Shown here one piece after another: positions 36,563 through 44,700 of a stretch of 64,000 bases of DNA. Source of the DNA: Marinomonas algicola (GTDB taxonomy: Bacteria > Pseudomonadota > Gammaproteobacteria > Pseudomonadales > Marinomonadaceae); assembly GCF_014805825.1 (NCBI RefSeq), contig NZ_CP061941.1, forward strand, positions 2,976,001-3,040,000. Reading direction: 5' to 3'. A model generated the notes under the pieces. It saw only the letters and a list, made by a program, of their open reading frames with translations. It searched no databases and was not told where the DNA came from. The position numbers and the translations under genes are program-made. Each line of letters opens with the position of its first letter. Within the stretch, counting starts at the first letter, position 1.

Positions 36563-36671
36563 CATAGGCCGTTGAGATGTAGGTCGGGATTCATCCCGAC
36601 AAATCTTCTGCACTGGACGCTTAGGTTGTTGAAATTGGTTGAGTTGTTGGCCTAAAGGCGCAACCTACATT
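36563..36671. repeat. REP-doublet (REPIN-like) element, copy 1
   Basis: 109-base unit starting CATAGGCCGTTGAG and ending CGCAACCTACATT. Inside it, TGTAGGT followed by the perfect hairpin GTCGGGAT-TC-ATCCCGAC (36583-36600) sits on the plus strand; at the other end, read on the minus strand, TGTAGGT is followed by a second hairpin (TTGCGCC-TTTA-GGCCAA type). So two TGTAGGT-plus-hairpin modules face each other. Nearly identical to copy 2, 129 bases away start to start, with a few substitutions (for example AATCTTC versus AACCTTC). Confidence 0.85.
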
Positions 36672-36691
36672 ACTTTCAGATGCACTGGCCT

Positions 36692-36800
36692 CATAGGCCG
36701 TTGAGATGTAGGTCGGGATTCATCCCGACAAACCTTCTGCACTGGCCGCTTAGGTTGTTGAAAATGGGTGAGTTGTTGGCCTAAAGGCGCAACCTACATT
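36692..36800. repeat. REP-doublet (REPIN-like) element, copy 2
   Basis: Second 109-base copy in direct orientation, separated from copy 1 by 20 bases. Same plus-strand hairpin GTCGGGATTCATCCCGAC (36712-36729) and same inverted module at the right end. Differences from copy 1 are scattered single substitutions, which shows the duplication is not brand-new or that gene conversion is incomplete. It ends 79 bases before the DUF454 gene. Confidence 0.85.
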
Positions 36801-36879
36801 GGGTAATTATCCCATTTAATGTTTGCCAATTTTTGTCGAATCCCCTACCGTATGATCTGAATTTAATGGAATATGAGGC

Positions 36880-37248
36880 ATGCCTATTAAACGCATCGCG
36901 TATCTTGGATTGGGTTGGTTGTCTTTGGTGGCGGGGGTGATCGGTATTTTTTTACCTTTACTACCAACGACACCGTTCGTCTTGCTGTCGGCGTGGTGTT
37001 TTTCACGCTCGTCCAGACGCTTTCATGCTTGGTTAACAGAGCACCGTTTCTTTGGCCCCATTGTGCGTGATTGGCAATCTGGGCATGGCATCCCTAGGAA
37101 AACCCGCAATAGAGCACTTATTCTTATGTGGCTGAGTATGGGGTTGTCTATGTATCTAGTCGGTCGGCCTTGGGCAACGTTTGCCTTGATTAGCATTGGT
37201 ATCATGACAAGCGTTATGTTGCTTCGTTTACCCATTAAAAAACAATAA
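36880..37248 (+). CDS. DUF454 (YbaN-family) inner-membrane protein
   Basis: 122 residues. Hydrophobic helices at about 7-24, 30-46, 83-95 and 98-114, with the family's diagnostic start GLGWLSLVAGVIGIFLPLLPTTPFVLLSAWCFSRSSRRFHAWL and a basic loop RDWQSGHGIPRKTRNRA. DUF454 proteins are widespread and of unknown function. One base separates its stop from an upstream in-frame ATG of the next gene, and 16 bases separate it from the start I prefer, so it is cotranscribed with the DUF748 gene. Confidence 0.9.
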   Translation: MPIKRIAYLGLGWLSLVAGVIGIFLPLLPTTPFVLLSAWCFSRSSRRFHAWLTEHRFFGPIVRDWQSGHGIPRKTRNRALILMWLSMGLSMYLVGRPWATFALISIGIMTSVMLLRLPIKKQ

Positions 37249-37264
37249 TATGGATAAGGTTATT

Positions 37265-40200
37265 ATGAATAAGTCGCCATTAATATTATTTAGTTTACGT
37301 CGCCTCGCTCTCATTTTTTTATCGGTTATCTTTATTATCGGTTTTTTGATTTGGCTGCTTTTGCCGGTTGTGACCAAAACCATCTTAAACCACTACTTCC
37401 AGCAGCAAAATGCGCAGCTGATTATTAATGAGTTAGACATTAACCCTTTTCAGGGCGTTATCGTTGCAAAAGATGTGGAGGCGTATTCGCTTAAGAGTGA
37501 TGCTAAGGAACAAGTATTATCCCTTGAGAGTTTTAAAATAGACCTTTCGTATTCTTCTCTTTTCAATAAAACTCTTTATGTAAATACCCTGCGTCTGAAT
37601 GGATTAAATGCGGACTTAGTTCAATCCGAGAACGCTTGGCACGTTGCAGGGCTCACCTTTCCTATTCCGGCCGCCACTAACGATGACGTGGAGACCATGG
37701 CACCAGCAGAGGGTGAAGACGTCAGTCCATCGGATTGGAGAATAGACGTTCCTAAGATTCAAATATCAAATACCCAGTTAACGCTAGACCGTTTTAATCA
37801 GGATGTGCCATCGGCGCCTTTTAAAGACACGTTAAACATTAACACTATTTTGCTCTCTGACATTGAGGGCAAAGCGAATGTCTGGAATGCCAAAGCCGAT
37901 ATAGACATCAGCATCAACCAGTCCATTGTGCGTTTACAGTCTAGCTTTACCTATAACCCAGAAAAGGTGACGGCTTTCATTGAACTTGATGAACTAACGG
38001 TGGATTCTACACAATTTAGCCATTATTTTATTCAAAACGAGACGCCACCTCAGGTCTTATTATCCGTATCTGGTGATATGGAAATAGAGCAAGGCTTAGC
38101 CGATAGTAATAAACGACTGTCCGTCTCTAGCCAGGCTTTTTCCGTCTTACTTAATGACTTAACGGTCAGTACACCCGACTTGTCTTTTTCATCTGATAGT
38201 ATTCAGTTAAACACGCAAGAGCTCGCATTCAACTTATCTCCGGATAATCATTTTGATATACAAACAGCGGCGACCTTGGAGGCGAATACCTCACAATTTT
38301 CGATGCCTACAAAAGACGCAGACCAAGCAAAGTCTGGCAATACATCAACCACAGGAACCCATGTCTCTTTAGGCAAGCTTTCCACACAAGCTTCGTTAAA
38401 TGTGAGTCAAGACGAGGCCTTGTTAACTGTACTAGACTCTATGACAGACATTGAATTACTCGCCCTGAAAGGCCATGTTAATGAGTTCAATATAGCCAAC
38501 GAGATGAGTCATCTCGTGTTGTCTGAGCTTTCTATAAAGCAAGATAAACTGAACGCGCTCGATCTTGATGCTCATTTACGATTCGATTCTAAGCAACTCG
38601 ATTTGTCATCGTCTATCGACCCATTAAAGGCAAATTACAAAAACCTTCAGTTCGGAAGCGAAATTACCCTAAGTAAAAACGCAGAAAAGCTTGATTTGCG
38701 CAGCTTAAATACCACACTACTCACTCATACCGTTGAGTTCATCCAAGACTCTGTCGAGTTCACCAATGAACTCACGGAGCTAAGCCTACCTAAACTCTCG
38801 CTAAATAGGCTGTTAAATGGAAACCACGATTTAGCGCTTGAACTGAACCCAACTTTGCGCAGCCAAAACACGAACATGAAGAATGCTGAAGACTACGCTC
38901 AGTATAAAGACATTAACTTTTCCGGCGATCTTGCACTCAAACAAGCCGATAAGCAGGTTGCATTTGATGGGCAAAACATCGCTCTTTCCGCAAAAAACGT
39001 ATCGGCAAACCAAGCGGACTATAAGCTGGATTCGTCACTTATACAGCTGTCTTTACCTAATATTGCGTTTCATCAAAACCAAAACCAAGAAATGAGTCTA
39101 AAAGCCGACCCTCAGGTTGACTTAAAACAAATCACGGTTCTTAACGCAGACGATGATCAACTTCTAGCATTGGGCGCTCTTTCAAGTTCTGCGGTTTATG
39201 TCGAAAAAAATCCGACCACAATGTCATTAAAAATGGATGACATCACCCTTTCAGATACGGTTATTTCCAAGCCAAACACGACCCAAGCCGAAACCCCTTA
39301 TCTGGCGAAATTCAGTAAACTTTATGCCAATGCCTTGGATATAACAGATACCAAAGCCAGTATTAACGCCATTACCTTAACGGATGTAGAGTCTAATCTG
39401 TTATTTGATAATCAGAGGAATCTTAAGAATTTGGTCTTTTCACAAAATGACGATGCCGCGTCTGCAACGAAAGCCGCTGAGGAGACAGGAAAAAGAACAG
39501 AATCAAGCCCAACAGAGACTTCCAGCGTGGCCAGCAGCACCACAAAAGCGTTAACTGACGAACCTGAGACCCAACCTTACCATCTAAAACTGAATGAATT
39601 TAAAATTGATGGTGAGTCCAGTATTTACATAAATGATGAAGGTATCGTCCCCAGCCTAAGTCAAACGCTTTATATCGACAACTTTAGCATCACTAAGGTC
39701 GATACCAGCCAACCAAAACAAGCCACACATATTCTGTTGGATGCACGTAACGGTAAATACGCGACCATTCACTTAGAATCTGAGGTTACTCCTTCAAGCG
39801 ATCACCTTACTATGCAAACCCAATTGTCGACAAAAGAAATTGAACTCACGCCTTTCTCTCCTTATATTGCGGATATATTGGGTTATACCATCGAATCAGG
39901 ACAATTGGATGCCGACATAAAAGTGGACTCTGATAACGGAAAATTAGCGGGTAATTCAGCGCTTACATTTCGACGCTTTGACTTAGGCGGCCGTGATGAT
40001 CAGACCAGCAGCAGCCCAAGTGTCATTCCTTTAAACTTAGCCATAGGGGCACTGAAAGACGGTAAAAATAATATTGCCCTTAACATCCCTATGTCGGGCG
40101 ATATCAATAACCCCTCGTTCCAATGGCAGAACTTTCTGATCATCCCAATCCGTAAAGCGCTTTACAGTGCATCTAGCTCTTACCTTATGCAAACCTTTGT

Positions 40201-40597
40201 ACCCTACGCCAACATCATCAGCGTGGCACAAATCGCCAGCGAGCAAATATTTAAATTAAGGATGAAGCCACTTGATTATCTTCCTGAAGAGACGGGTATT
40301 TCCGATACCCAAACGCAATTTGTCGAGCAGCTATCCGCATTATTAAAAGAGAAAAGGGAGGCTCAATTAAAGATGTGTTCTATCGCTGTGCCAGCCGACT
40401 TAGGTATTGAGGATACTTCTGTTGAATTAACTGAAATACAAATTGAATCACTTAAAGCTCTGGCTCAACGGCGCGCCGAGAATTTAAAAGACAGCCTAAT
40501 ACGCTCAGAAGACATTGCTTCGTCACGTTTATTTCTGTGTTCCTCTACGATTGATAGACAAGCAGGTGCGTCTCCAAGAATTGAGTTTGAGTTTTAA
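37265..40597 (+). CDS. Large AsmA-like DUF748 protein
   Basis: About 1110 residues from ATG 37265 (ATAAGGTTATT ribosome-binding site; ATG 37250 is also in frame). One N-terminal membrane helix (about 10-32, LALIFLSVIFIIGFLIWLL), then a very long, Ser/Thr/Gln-rich periplasmic region predicted mostly β, starting with the ILNHYFQQQNAQLIINELDINPFQG pattern typical of DUF748/AsmA proteins, and ending with a C-terminal block (SALTFRRFDLGGRDD, then NIALNIPMSGDINNPSFQWQN) that is the best-conserved part. AsmA-like proteins are bridge-like lipid carriers or help keep outer-membrane lipids balanced; exact role here unknown. Long low-complexity stretches near residues 735-765. Confidence 0.88.
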   Translation: MNKSPLILFSLRRLALIFLSVIFIIGFLIWLLLPVVTKTILNHYFQQQNAQLIINELDINPFQGVIVAKDVEAYSLKSDAKEQVLSLESFKIDLSYSSLFNKTLYVNTLRLNGLNADLVQSENAWHVAGLTFPIPAATNDDVETMAPAEGEDVSPSDWRIDVPKIQISNTQLTLDRFNQDVPSAPFKDTLNINTILLSDIEGKANVWNAKADIDISINQSIVRLQSSFTYNPEKVTAFIELDELTVDSTQFSHYFIQNETPPQVLLSVSGDMEIEQGLADSNKRLSVSSQAFSVLLNDLTVSTPDLSFSSDSIQLNTQELAFNLSPDNHFDIQTAATLEANTSQFSMPTKDADQAKSGNTSTTGTHVSLGKLSTQASLNVSQDEALLTVLDSMTDIELLALKGHVNEFNIANEMSHLVLSELSIKQDKLNALDLDAHLRFDSKQLDLSSSIDPLKANYKNLQFGSEITLSKNAEKLDLRSLNTTLLTHTVEFIQDSVEFTNELTELSLPKLSLNRLLNGNHDLALELNPTLRSQNTNMKNAEDYAQYKDINFSGDLALKQADKQVAFDGQNIALSAKNVSANQADYKLDSSLIQLSLPNIAFHQNQNQEMSLKADPQVDLKQITVLNADDDQLLALGALSSSAVYVEKNPTTMSLKMDDITLSDTVISKPNTTQAETPYLAKFSKLYANALDITDTKASINAITLTDVESNLLFDNQRNLKNLVFSQNDDAASATKAAEETGKRTESSPTETSSVASSTTKALTDEPETQPYHLKLNEFKIDGESSIYINDEGIVPSLSQTLYIDNFSITKVDTSQPKQATHILLDARNGKYATIHLESEVTPSSDHLTMQTQLSTKEIELTPFSPYIADILGYTIESGQLDADIKVDSDNGKLAGNSALTFRRFDLGGRDDQTSSSPSVIPLNLAIGALKDGKNNIALNIPMSGDINNPSFQWQNFLIIPIRKALYSASSSYLMQTFVPYANIISVAQIASEQIFKLRMKPLDYLPEETGISDTQTQFVEQLSALLKEKREAQLKMCSIAVPADLGIEDTSVELTEIQIESLKALAQRRAENLKDSLIRSEDIASSRLFLCSSTIDRQAGASPRIEFEF

Positions 40598-40738
40598 GAT
40601 TGATCTAGAGCAAGAAAGTCACGTCACATGCATCAGCAACACCAGAAAAACTGATGCATGTCAGCATAATTTCTAACAGATGCGTTACTCTAGCGGCATC
40701 ACTACTTACTATGTATTTTTATGGATAAGGAAGAAATT

Positions 40739-40993
40739 ATGCCAGTAGAACACCACTCTTTAGTGAACGATTTACCTGAATTCAAAGAAGAAATTCATGA
40801 ATTAAAAATCAATAACGCGCATTTTCGCAAACGGTTTGATGAATACCATGAAATCACCCGCCGTATTGAAAACATGGAAAATGAACTGATTCCAGCGACA
40901 ACTCAAGAAGAAGAAGCGGCAAAAATTCATCGACTAGCGTTAAAGGATGAGCTATTTCTTATGATTCAAAAAGAAAAAGCCTCCATCGCTTAA
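40739..40993 (+). CDS. DUF465 (YdcH-like) small coiled-coil protein
   Basis: 84 residues from ATG 40739, which has AAGGAAG six bases upstream; an in-frame ATG at 40721 includes that ribosome-binding site as coding and is less likely. Entirely helical and charged, with the DUF465 pattern of a short N-terminal helix (LPEFKEEIHELKINNAHFRKRFDEYHEI), then a second helix ending HRLALKDELFLMIQKEK, matching the LKDEMLKIL ending of E. coli YdcH. Cytoplasmic, function unknown. Ends with a strong terminator. Confidence 0.88.
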   Translation: MPVEHHSLVNDLPEFKEEIHELKINNAHFRKRFDEYHEITRRIENMENELIPATTQEEEAAKIHRLALKDELFLMIQKEKASIA

Positions 40994-41032
40994 TAACGAA
41001 TTACCCTCTCGAACACCCTAGAAATACCTTTG

Positions 41033-41066
41033 ACGCCTAATATATTTTTGTATTAGGCGTTTTTTA
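41033..41066 (+). terminator. Rho-independent terminator after the DUF465 gene
   Basis: ACGCCTAATA (41033-41042) pairs perfectly with TATTAGGCGT (41051-41060) over an 8-base loop, followed by TTTTT (41061-41065). The T-tract touches the stop codon of the convergent LysR gene. Confidence 0.88.
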
Positions 41067-41933
41067 ATGCGGTTCTTTTAGCATCTCCAAGAACACATGC
41101 GCCGAATTTGATAGTGTTCTTTCAGTATGAATCAAACAACCAATACGGCGTTCGATCAGTGCATTGGGCAGGTCGAGAATACAAAGTGACTCATCAATCA
41201 GGTTTTCAGGTAAGACACTCCAACCAACACCCGCAGAGACCAGCATTTTTATCGCTTCCAGATAGTTGGTTGGGACAGAAACCGTTAAGTCGACCCCAGC
41301 GTGATCAAACAGGTCATCAATCAGCTGTCTAGTGTAAGTGGATCTACCGGGTAAAATACCCGAAAATTGACTGAGTGATGCCAATGTCACCGCGTTGCTT
41401 TTCGCCAGTGCGTGCTCTTTAGAACAGACAAAATTTAATCTTTCAGGCCATAGAGTAATAAAGCTAAGCTTATCATCAAGTTGTGATGGCTCGGTGATAA
41501 TCGCCAGCTCTAACTTTCCCTGAAGGACATCTTGGTAGGCGTGTTTTGAGTGAATAAAATCTAAAGCAAATTCAACCTTTTGGTGCTTTTCAATAAAGCG
41601 TCTAATCGGTCTAGCAAGGTGGTGCAATCCAATATGCTGAGTGGTTGCGATAGAAAGTTGCCCCTCTACTGTCAATGACAAATTTTGTAAAGCGGTTAAA
41701 CCACTTCTCGCCTCTTGCAATAGCCTATACGCATGGGGCAAAAACACTTCTCCGGCTTCAGTCAAATAAATACGTCTTCCGATACGGTCAAACAAACGGC
41801 ATTTTAATTGGTCTTCTAAAGATTGAATTCTTTTGCTGATGCCGGGCTGAGTAAGGTGAAGTTTTTCGGCCGCTAATGAAAAGGAGTTTTCCTCTGCCGC
41901 GGTAATAAAGGCTTTAACAGCAATGGTATTCAC
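41064..41933 (-). CDS. LysR-family regulator, divergent from astA
   Basis: 289 residues. Helix-turn-helix at about 1-60 (FITAAEENSFSLAAEKLHLTQPGISKRIQSLEDQL), a linker helix, and an effector domain from about 90, with the CysB/Cbl-like phrase IATTQHIGLHHLARPIRRF. It faces astA across 151 bases that include a strong dyad (41983-42005), the classic arrangement for a LysR protein that controls the neighbouring gene and itself. It likely responds to arginine or a breakdown product, but that is inferred from position only. Confidence 0.9.
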   Translation of the reverse strand: MNTIAVKAFITAAEENSFSLAAEKLHLTQPGISKRIQSLEDQLKCRLFDRIGRRIYLTEAGEVFLPHAYRLLQEARSGLTALQNLSLTVEGQLSIATTQHIGLHHLARPIRRFIEKHQKVEFALDFIHSKHAYQDVLQGKLELAIITEPSQLDDKLSFITLWPERLNFVCSKEHALAKSNAVTLASLSQFSGILPGRSTYTRQLIDDLFDHAGVDLTVSVPTNYLEAIKMLVSAGVGWSVLPENLIDESLCILDLPNALIERRIGCLIHTERTLSNSAHVFLEMLKEPH

Positions 41934-41982
41934 AGAACGCTCCTACAGAAATCATTGTCAACATCATATATTTGCATAATAG

Positions 41983-42005
41983 TTTGTTATTCATTGTATA
42001 ACAAA
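41983..42005. promoter_or_regulatory. Candidate LysR operator between the LysR gene and astA
   Basis: Perfect dyad TTTGTTAT-N7-ATAACAAA, 50 bases upstream of the LysR start and 80 bases upstream of the astA start. It contains T-N11-A spacings typical of LysR binding sites. A related half-site, TTTGTGTTATC, follows at 42012-42022 and may be the activation site. Confidence 0.55.
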
Positions 42006-42084
42006 TTGAATTTTGTGTTATCTCAAATTCACCTTAGTATGCGAACACCTTACTTTTTAACCCTTGATTTTGAGTCCGACCATA

Positions 42085-43116
42085 ATGATGTTGATTCGCC
42101 CTATTGAAAAAAATGATATTGATGCGCTTTATACAATGGCAGAGAATGCTGGCGTGGGGTTTACCTCTCTGCCAGCTGACAGACAATTATTAAAAGACAA
42201 AATGGCCGCTGCAGAAAAAGCCTTTAACAGCGATGATAACAATGAATCCAATCAGAGTTACCTGTTTGTTCTTGAAGATACCGAAAACCAAGCCATCGCC
42301 GGTGTTTGTGGTATTGAATCGGCCCTGGGTTTGGACTCTCCTTGGTACAATTATCGATTAGGCACACTGGTACATGCTTCACCTTCCTTAAAAGTCTACG
42401 GACAAAGCAAGACCTTAAGTTTAAGCAATGACCACACGGGTTATTCTGAACTTTGTACACTTTTTTTAAGCCAAGATTATCGTCACAGTAAAAACGGCAG
42501 TTTGCTTTCTAAAAGCCGTTTCATGTTCATGGCCAACTTTCCAAATAGATTTCACCAACGAGTTATCGCTGAAATGCGAGGCGTTAGCGATGATGAAGGA
42601 AACTCGCCTTTTTGGAACGGCTTAGGCGCTCATTTTTTCTCGATGCCCTTTGCCCAAGCTGATAATTTATCCGGTTTGGGGAACAAGTCATTTATTGCGG
42701 AGCTTATGCCTAAGCTGCCCATTTACATCGATTTACTCAGCCCATCCGTGCAAGCCGTTATTGGGCAAGTACACGAAAACACCCTACCAGCACTCAAAAT
42801 GCTGGAAAACGAAGGGTTTCAGAACCTGGGCTACGTAGATATTTTTGATGGTGGTCCAACCATTGAAGCCGATGTTCGCCATATTCGCGCCATTAACCAA
42901 AATAAAATTTACCCGGTTTGTATTGGTCAACCCAGCTCAACTCATCTGCAAATAGTAAGTAATACAGGGTGTACTTCTTATCGCTGCACCTTAGCAAACG
43001 CGGACAAATTGCCCTCTGGTGAATTGCTGATTGACGCAAAAACAGCGAAGGCTCTTAACCTAAAAACAGGCGATCTTATTCGTTCCGTATCACTAAGCTC
43101 AACGTCATTGTCGTAA
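42085..43116 (+). CDS. astA: Arginine N-succinyltransferase
   Basis: 343 residues from ATG 42085, which gives MMLIRPIEKNDIDAL, matching the E. coli AstA start MMVIRP. First enzyme of the arginine succinyltransferase (AST) route: succinyl-CoA plus arginine gives N2-succinylarginine. Family blocks are YNYRLGTLVHASPSLKVY, LSNDHTGYSELCTLFL, GSLLSKSRFMFMANF, AEMRGVSD and DIFDGGPTIEADV. The other AST genes (astB, astC, astD, astE) are not beside it. The next gene, 28 bases on, encodes a pentein-fold hydrolase, the same superfold to which AstB belongs. Confidence 0.95.
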   Translation: MMLIRPIEKNDIDALYTMAENAGVGFTSLPADRQLLKDKMAAAEKAFNSDDNNESNQSYLFVLEDTENQAIAGVCGIESALGLDSPWYNYRLGTLVHASPSLKVYGQSKTLSLSNDHTGYSELCTLFLSQDYRHSKNGSLLSKSRFMFMANFPNRFHQRVIAEMRGVSDDEGNSPFWNGLGAHFFSMPFAQADNLSGLGNKSFIAELMPKLPIYIDLLSPSVQAVIGQVHENTLPALKMLENEGFQNLGYVDIFDGGPTIEADVRHIRAINQNKIYPVCIGQPSSTHLQIVSNTGCTSYRCTLANADKLPSGELLIDAKTAKALNLKTGDLIRSVSLSSTSLS

Positions 43117-43144
43117 TTTCTTATTATTTTTAGAGCAGATAATC

Positions 43145-44089
43145 ATGCACGCAAAACAGCAACAACTTTCCGATACTTTAGTCATGGTCCGACCCGTTGA
43201 CTTTGGATTTAATGAACAAACAGGGGACGATAATGCGTTCCAACATCGACCAGATAAAGACGAGCATGTTACCGAAAAAGCCCTGATTGAATTCCAAAAC
43301 ATGGTGAGTAACTTGCGCTCTGTAGGCCTAACCGTCTTAGTTTTAGAAAGCCGAACGACCCCACAAAAAACACCTGACGCCGTTTTCCCTAACAATTGGT
43401 TTTCCACTACTCAATCTGGAGATCTGCTTGTTTATCCTATGCATGCAGAGAACCGTCGACAAGAGAGAAGAATTAACGACTTAACAGAGTTACTTGAAAA
43501 CAATCATTATAAAGTTAACAACACTCAAATTATCGGTCAATTTGACGAAAAAGAAGAGGTTCTAGAAGGCACTGGTGTGCTTATTTTTGATCATATTCAC
43601 AATAGAATTTTTGCCGCCCAATCGGAGCGCTGCCACCCAGCACAGCTGGCACGTTTTGCGTCTGCAAGACAGTACAGTGAAACCTACTTGTTTCACACAA
43701 CAAGCTCCTCTGGCTTACCCATTTATCATACGAACGTTATGATGAGCATCGGAGAAGGGTTTGCCGTTATTTGTGCCGACAGCATTACCGACAAAAGAGA
43801 ATATCAAACCCTTAAGTCTGCTTTGGAAATGGATAGAGAAATCATTGAAATTAGCATGGAACAGACAGAAAAACATTTTTGCGCCAATATTCTGCATGTA
43901 ACCAACAATCAAGGCGAACCCTATATTGTCATGTCTCAAAGTGCATTTAATGGTTTTACTCATACTCAGAAAACGCAACTAGAGAAATACGGCACCTTAT
44001 TACCAAACCCAATCGATACGATTGAAAAAATTGGCGGCGGCAGTGCCCGTTGTATGATAGCCGAAATTTTTCTACCAAAAACGGCGTAG
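43145..44089 (+). CDS. Pentein-fold amidinohydrolase, CtlX-like
   Basis: 314 residues of the arginine deiminase/amidinotransferase superfamily, closest in pattern to CtlX (citrulline hydrolase) proteins: MVRPVDFGFNEQTGDDNAFQ at the N-terminus, VFPNNWFSTT, the catalytic His in YHTNVMMSIGEGFAVI, and the C-terminal nucleophile Cys in IGGGSARCMIAEIF. It probably hydrolyses a guanidino or ureido group in the cytoplasm. As it follows astA on the same strand by 28 bases, the substrate could be citrulline, arginine or succinylarginine; the last would make it a stand-in for AstB (inference). Confidence 0.82.
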   Translation: MHAKQQQLSDTLVMVRPVDFGFNEQTGDDNAFQHRPDKDEHVTEKALIEFQNMVSNLRSVGLTVLVLESRTTPQKTPDAVFPNNWFSTTQSGDLLVYPMHAENRRQERRINDLTELLENNHYKVNNTQIIGQFDEKEEVLEGTGVLIFDHIHNRIFAAQSERCHPAQLARFASARQYSETYLFHTTSSSGLPIYHTNVMMSIGEGFAVICADSITDKREYQTLKSALEMDREIIEISMEQTEKHFCANILHVTNNQGEPYIVMSQSAFNGFTHTQKTQLEKYGTLLPNPIDTIEKIGGGSARCMIAEIFLPKTA

Positions 44090-44132
44090 TCTAAACAAAA
44101 TGAGCCAATGGAATGACCCAGCGTAAAGCGAA

Positions 44133-44546
44133 CTAATCCCAGTTTGCTTTACGCAGAGCTTTTTTCTGACCCACTTTCTTTTTTGAAACAACCCGTTTTA
44201 TTTTCGAGGCTTTGGTTGGTTTTGTCGGTCGGCGCGTTTTTTGCACCTTAATCGCATCTAAAATTAATGCTTTTAGCCGATTCAACGCGTCTTCTCTGTT
44301 TAATTCCTGTGTTCGATGCTGTTGCGCCTTTAATATAATTTCTCCATCACGAGTAATACGAGAATCACTCATGGCTAACAATCTTTCTTTATGGAAAGCG
44401 GGTAAAGAAGATTTTTCAATATCAAACCGCAGATGAATGGCGGAGGACACTTTATTAACGTTTTGTCCACCAGCCCCCTGGGAACGGATGGCCGTTAATT
44501 CAATTTCTTTGTCTGGTATCGATACCGCTAACGAAATTTGTAACAT
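44133..44546 (-). CDS. arfB: Alternative ribosome-rescue factor ArfB (YaeJ)
   Basis: 137 residues. Contains the release-factor catalytic domain with the GGQ tripeptide (IRSQGAGGQNVNKVSSAIHLRF) but no codon-recognition domain, and a basic C-terminal tail (KASKIKRVVSKKKVGQKKALRKANWD) that inserts into the empty mRNA channel. It hydrolyses peptidyl-tRNA on stalled ribosomes. Length is close to E. coli YaeJ (140). Single gene, convergent with the pentein gene. Confidence 0.95.
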   Translation of the reverse strand: MLQISLAVSIPDKEIELTAIRSQGAGGQNVNKVSSAIHLRFDIEKSSLPAFHKERLLAMSDSRITRDGEIILKAQQHRTQELNREDALNRLKALILDAIKVQKTRRPTKPTKASKIKRVVSKKKVGQKKALRKANWD

Positions 44547-44700
44547 AGCATCTATTGTCTCTTGTTGTATTGAAATACCTCATAAACAGAGAGAGTATAC
44601 CAGTCTCAGAACAAGTTCGCTTTTCACATCGTTTCCTTATAAAAAATCATATACAATTATTTGTATCGTTTATTCATTCTAAATAAAAGGAGCACAGAGA

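Noticed and set aside
44651..44666. Dyad ATACAA-TTAT-TTGTAT upstream of the hisA-like gene as a regulatory operator
   Set aside because: AT-rich 6-bp arms of this kind are frequent by chance; mentioned in the gene entry but not listed as a site.
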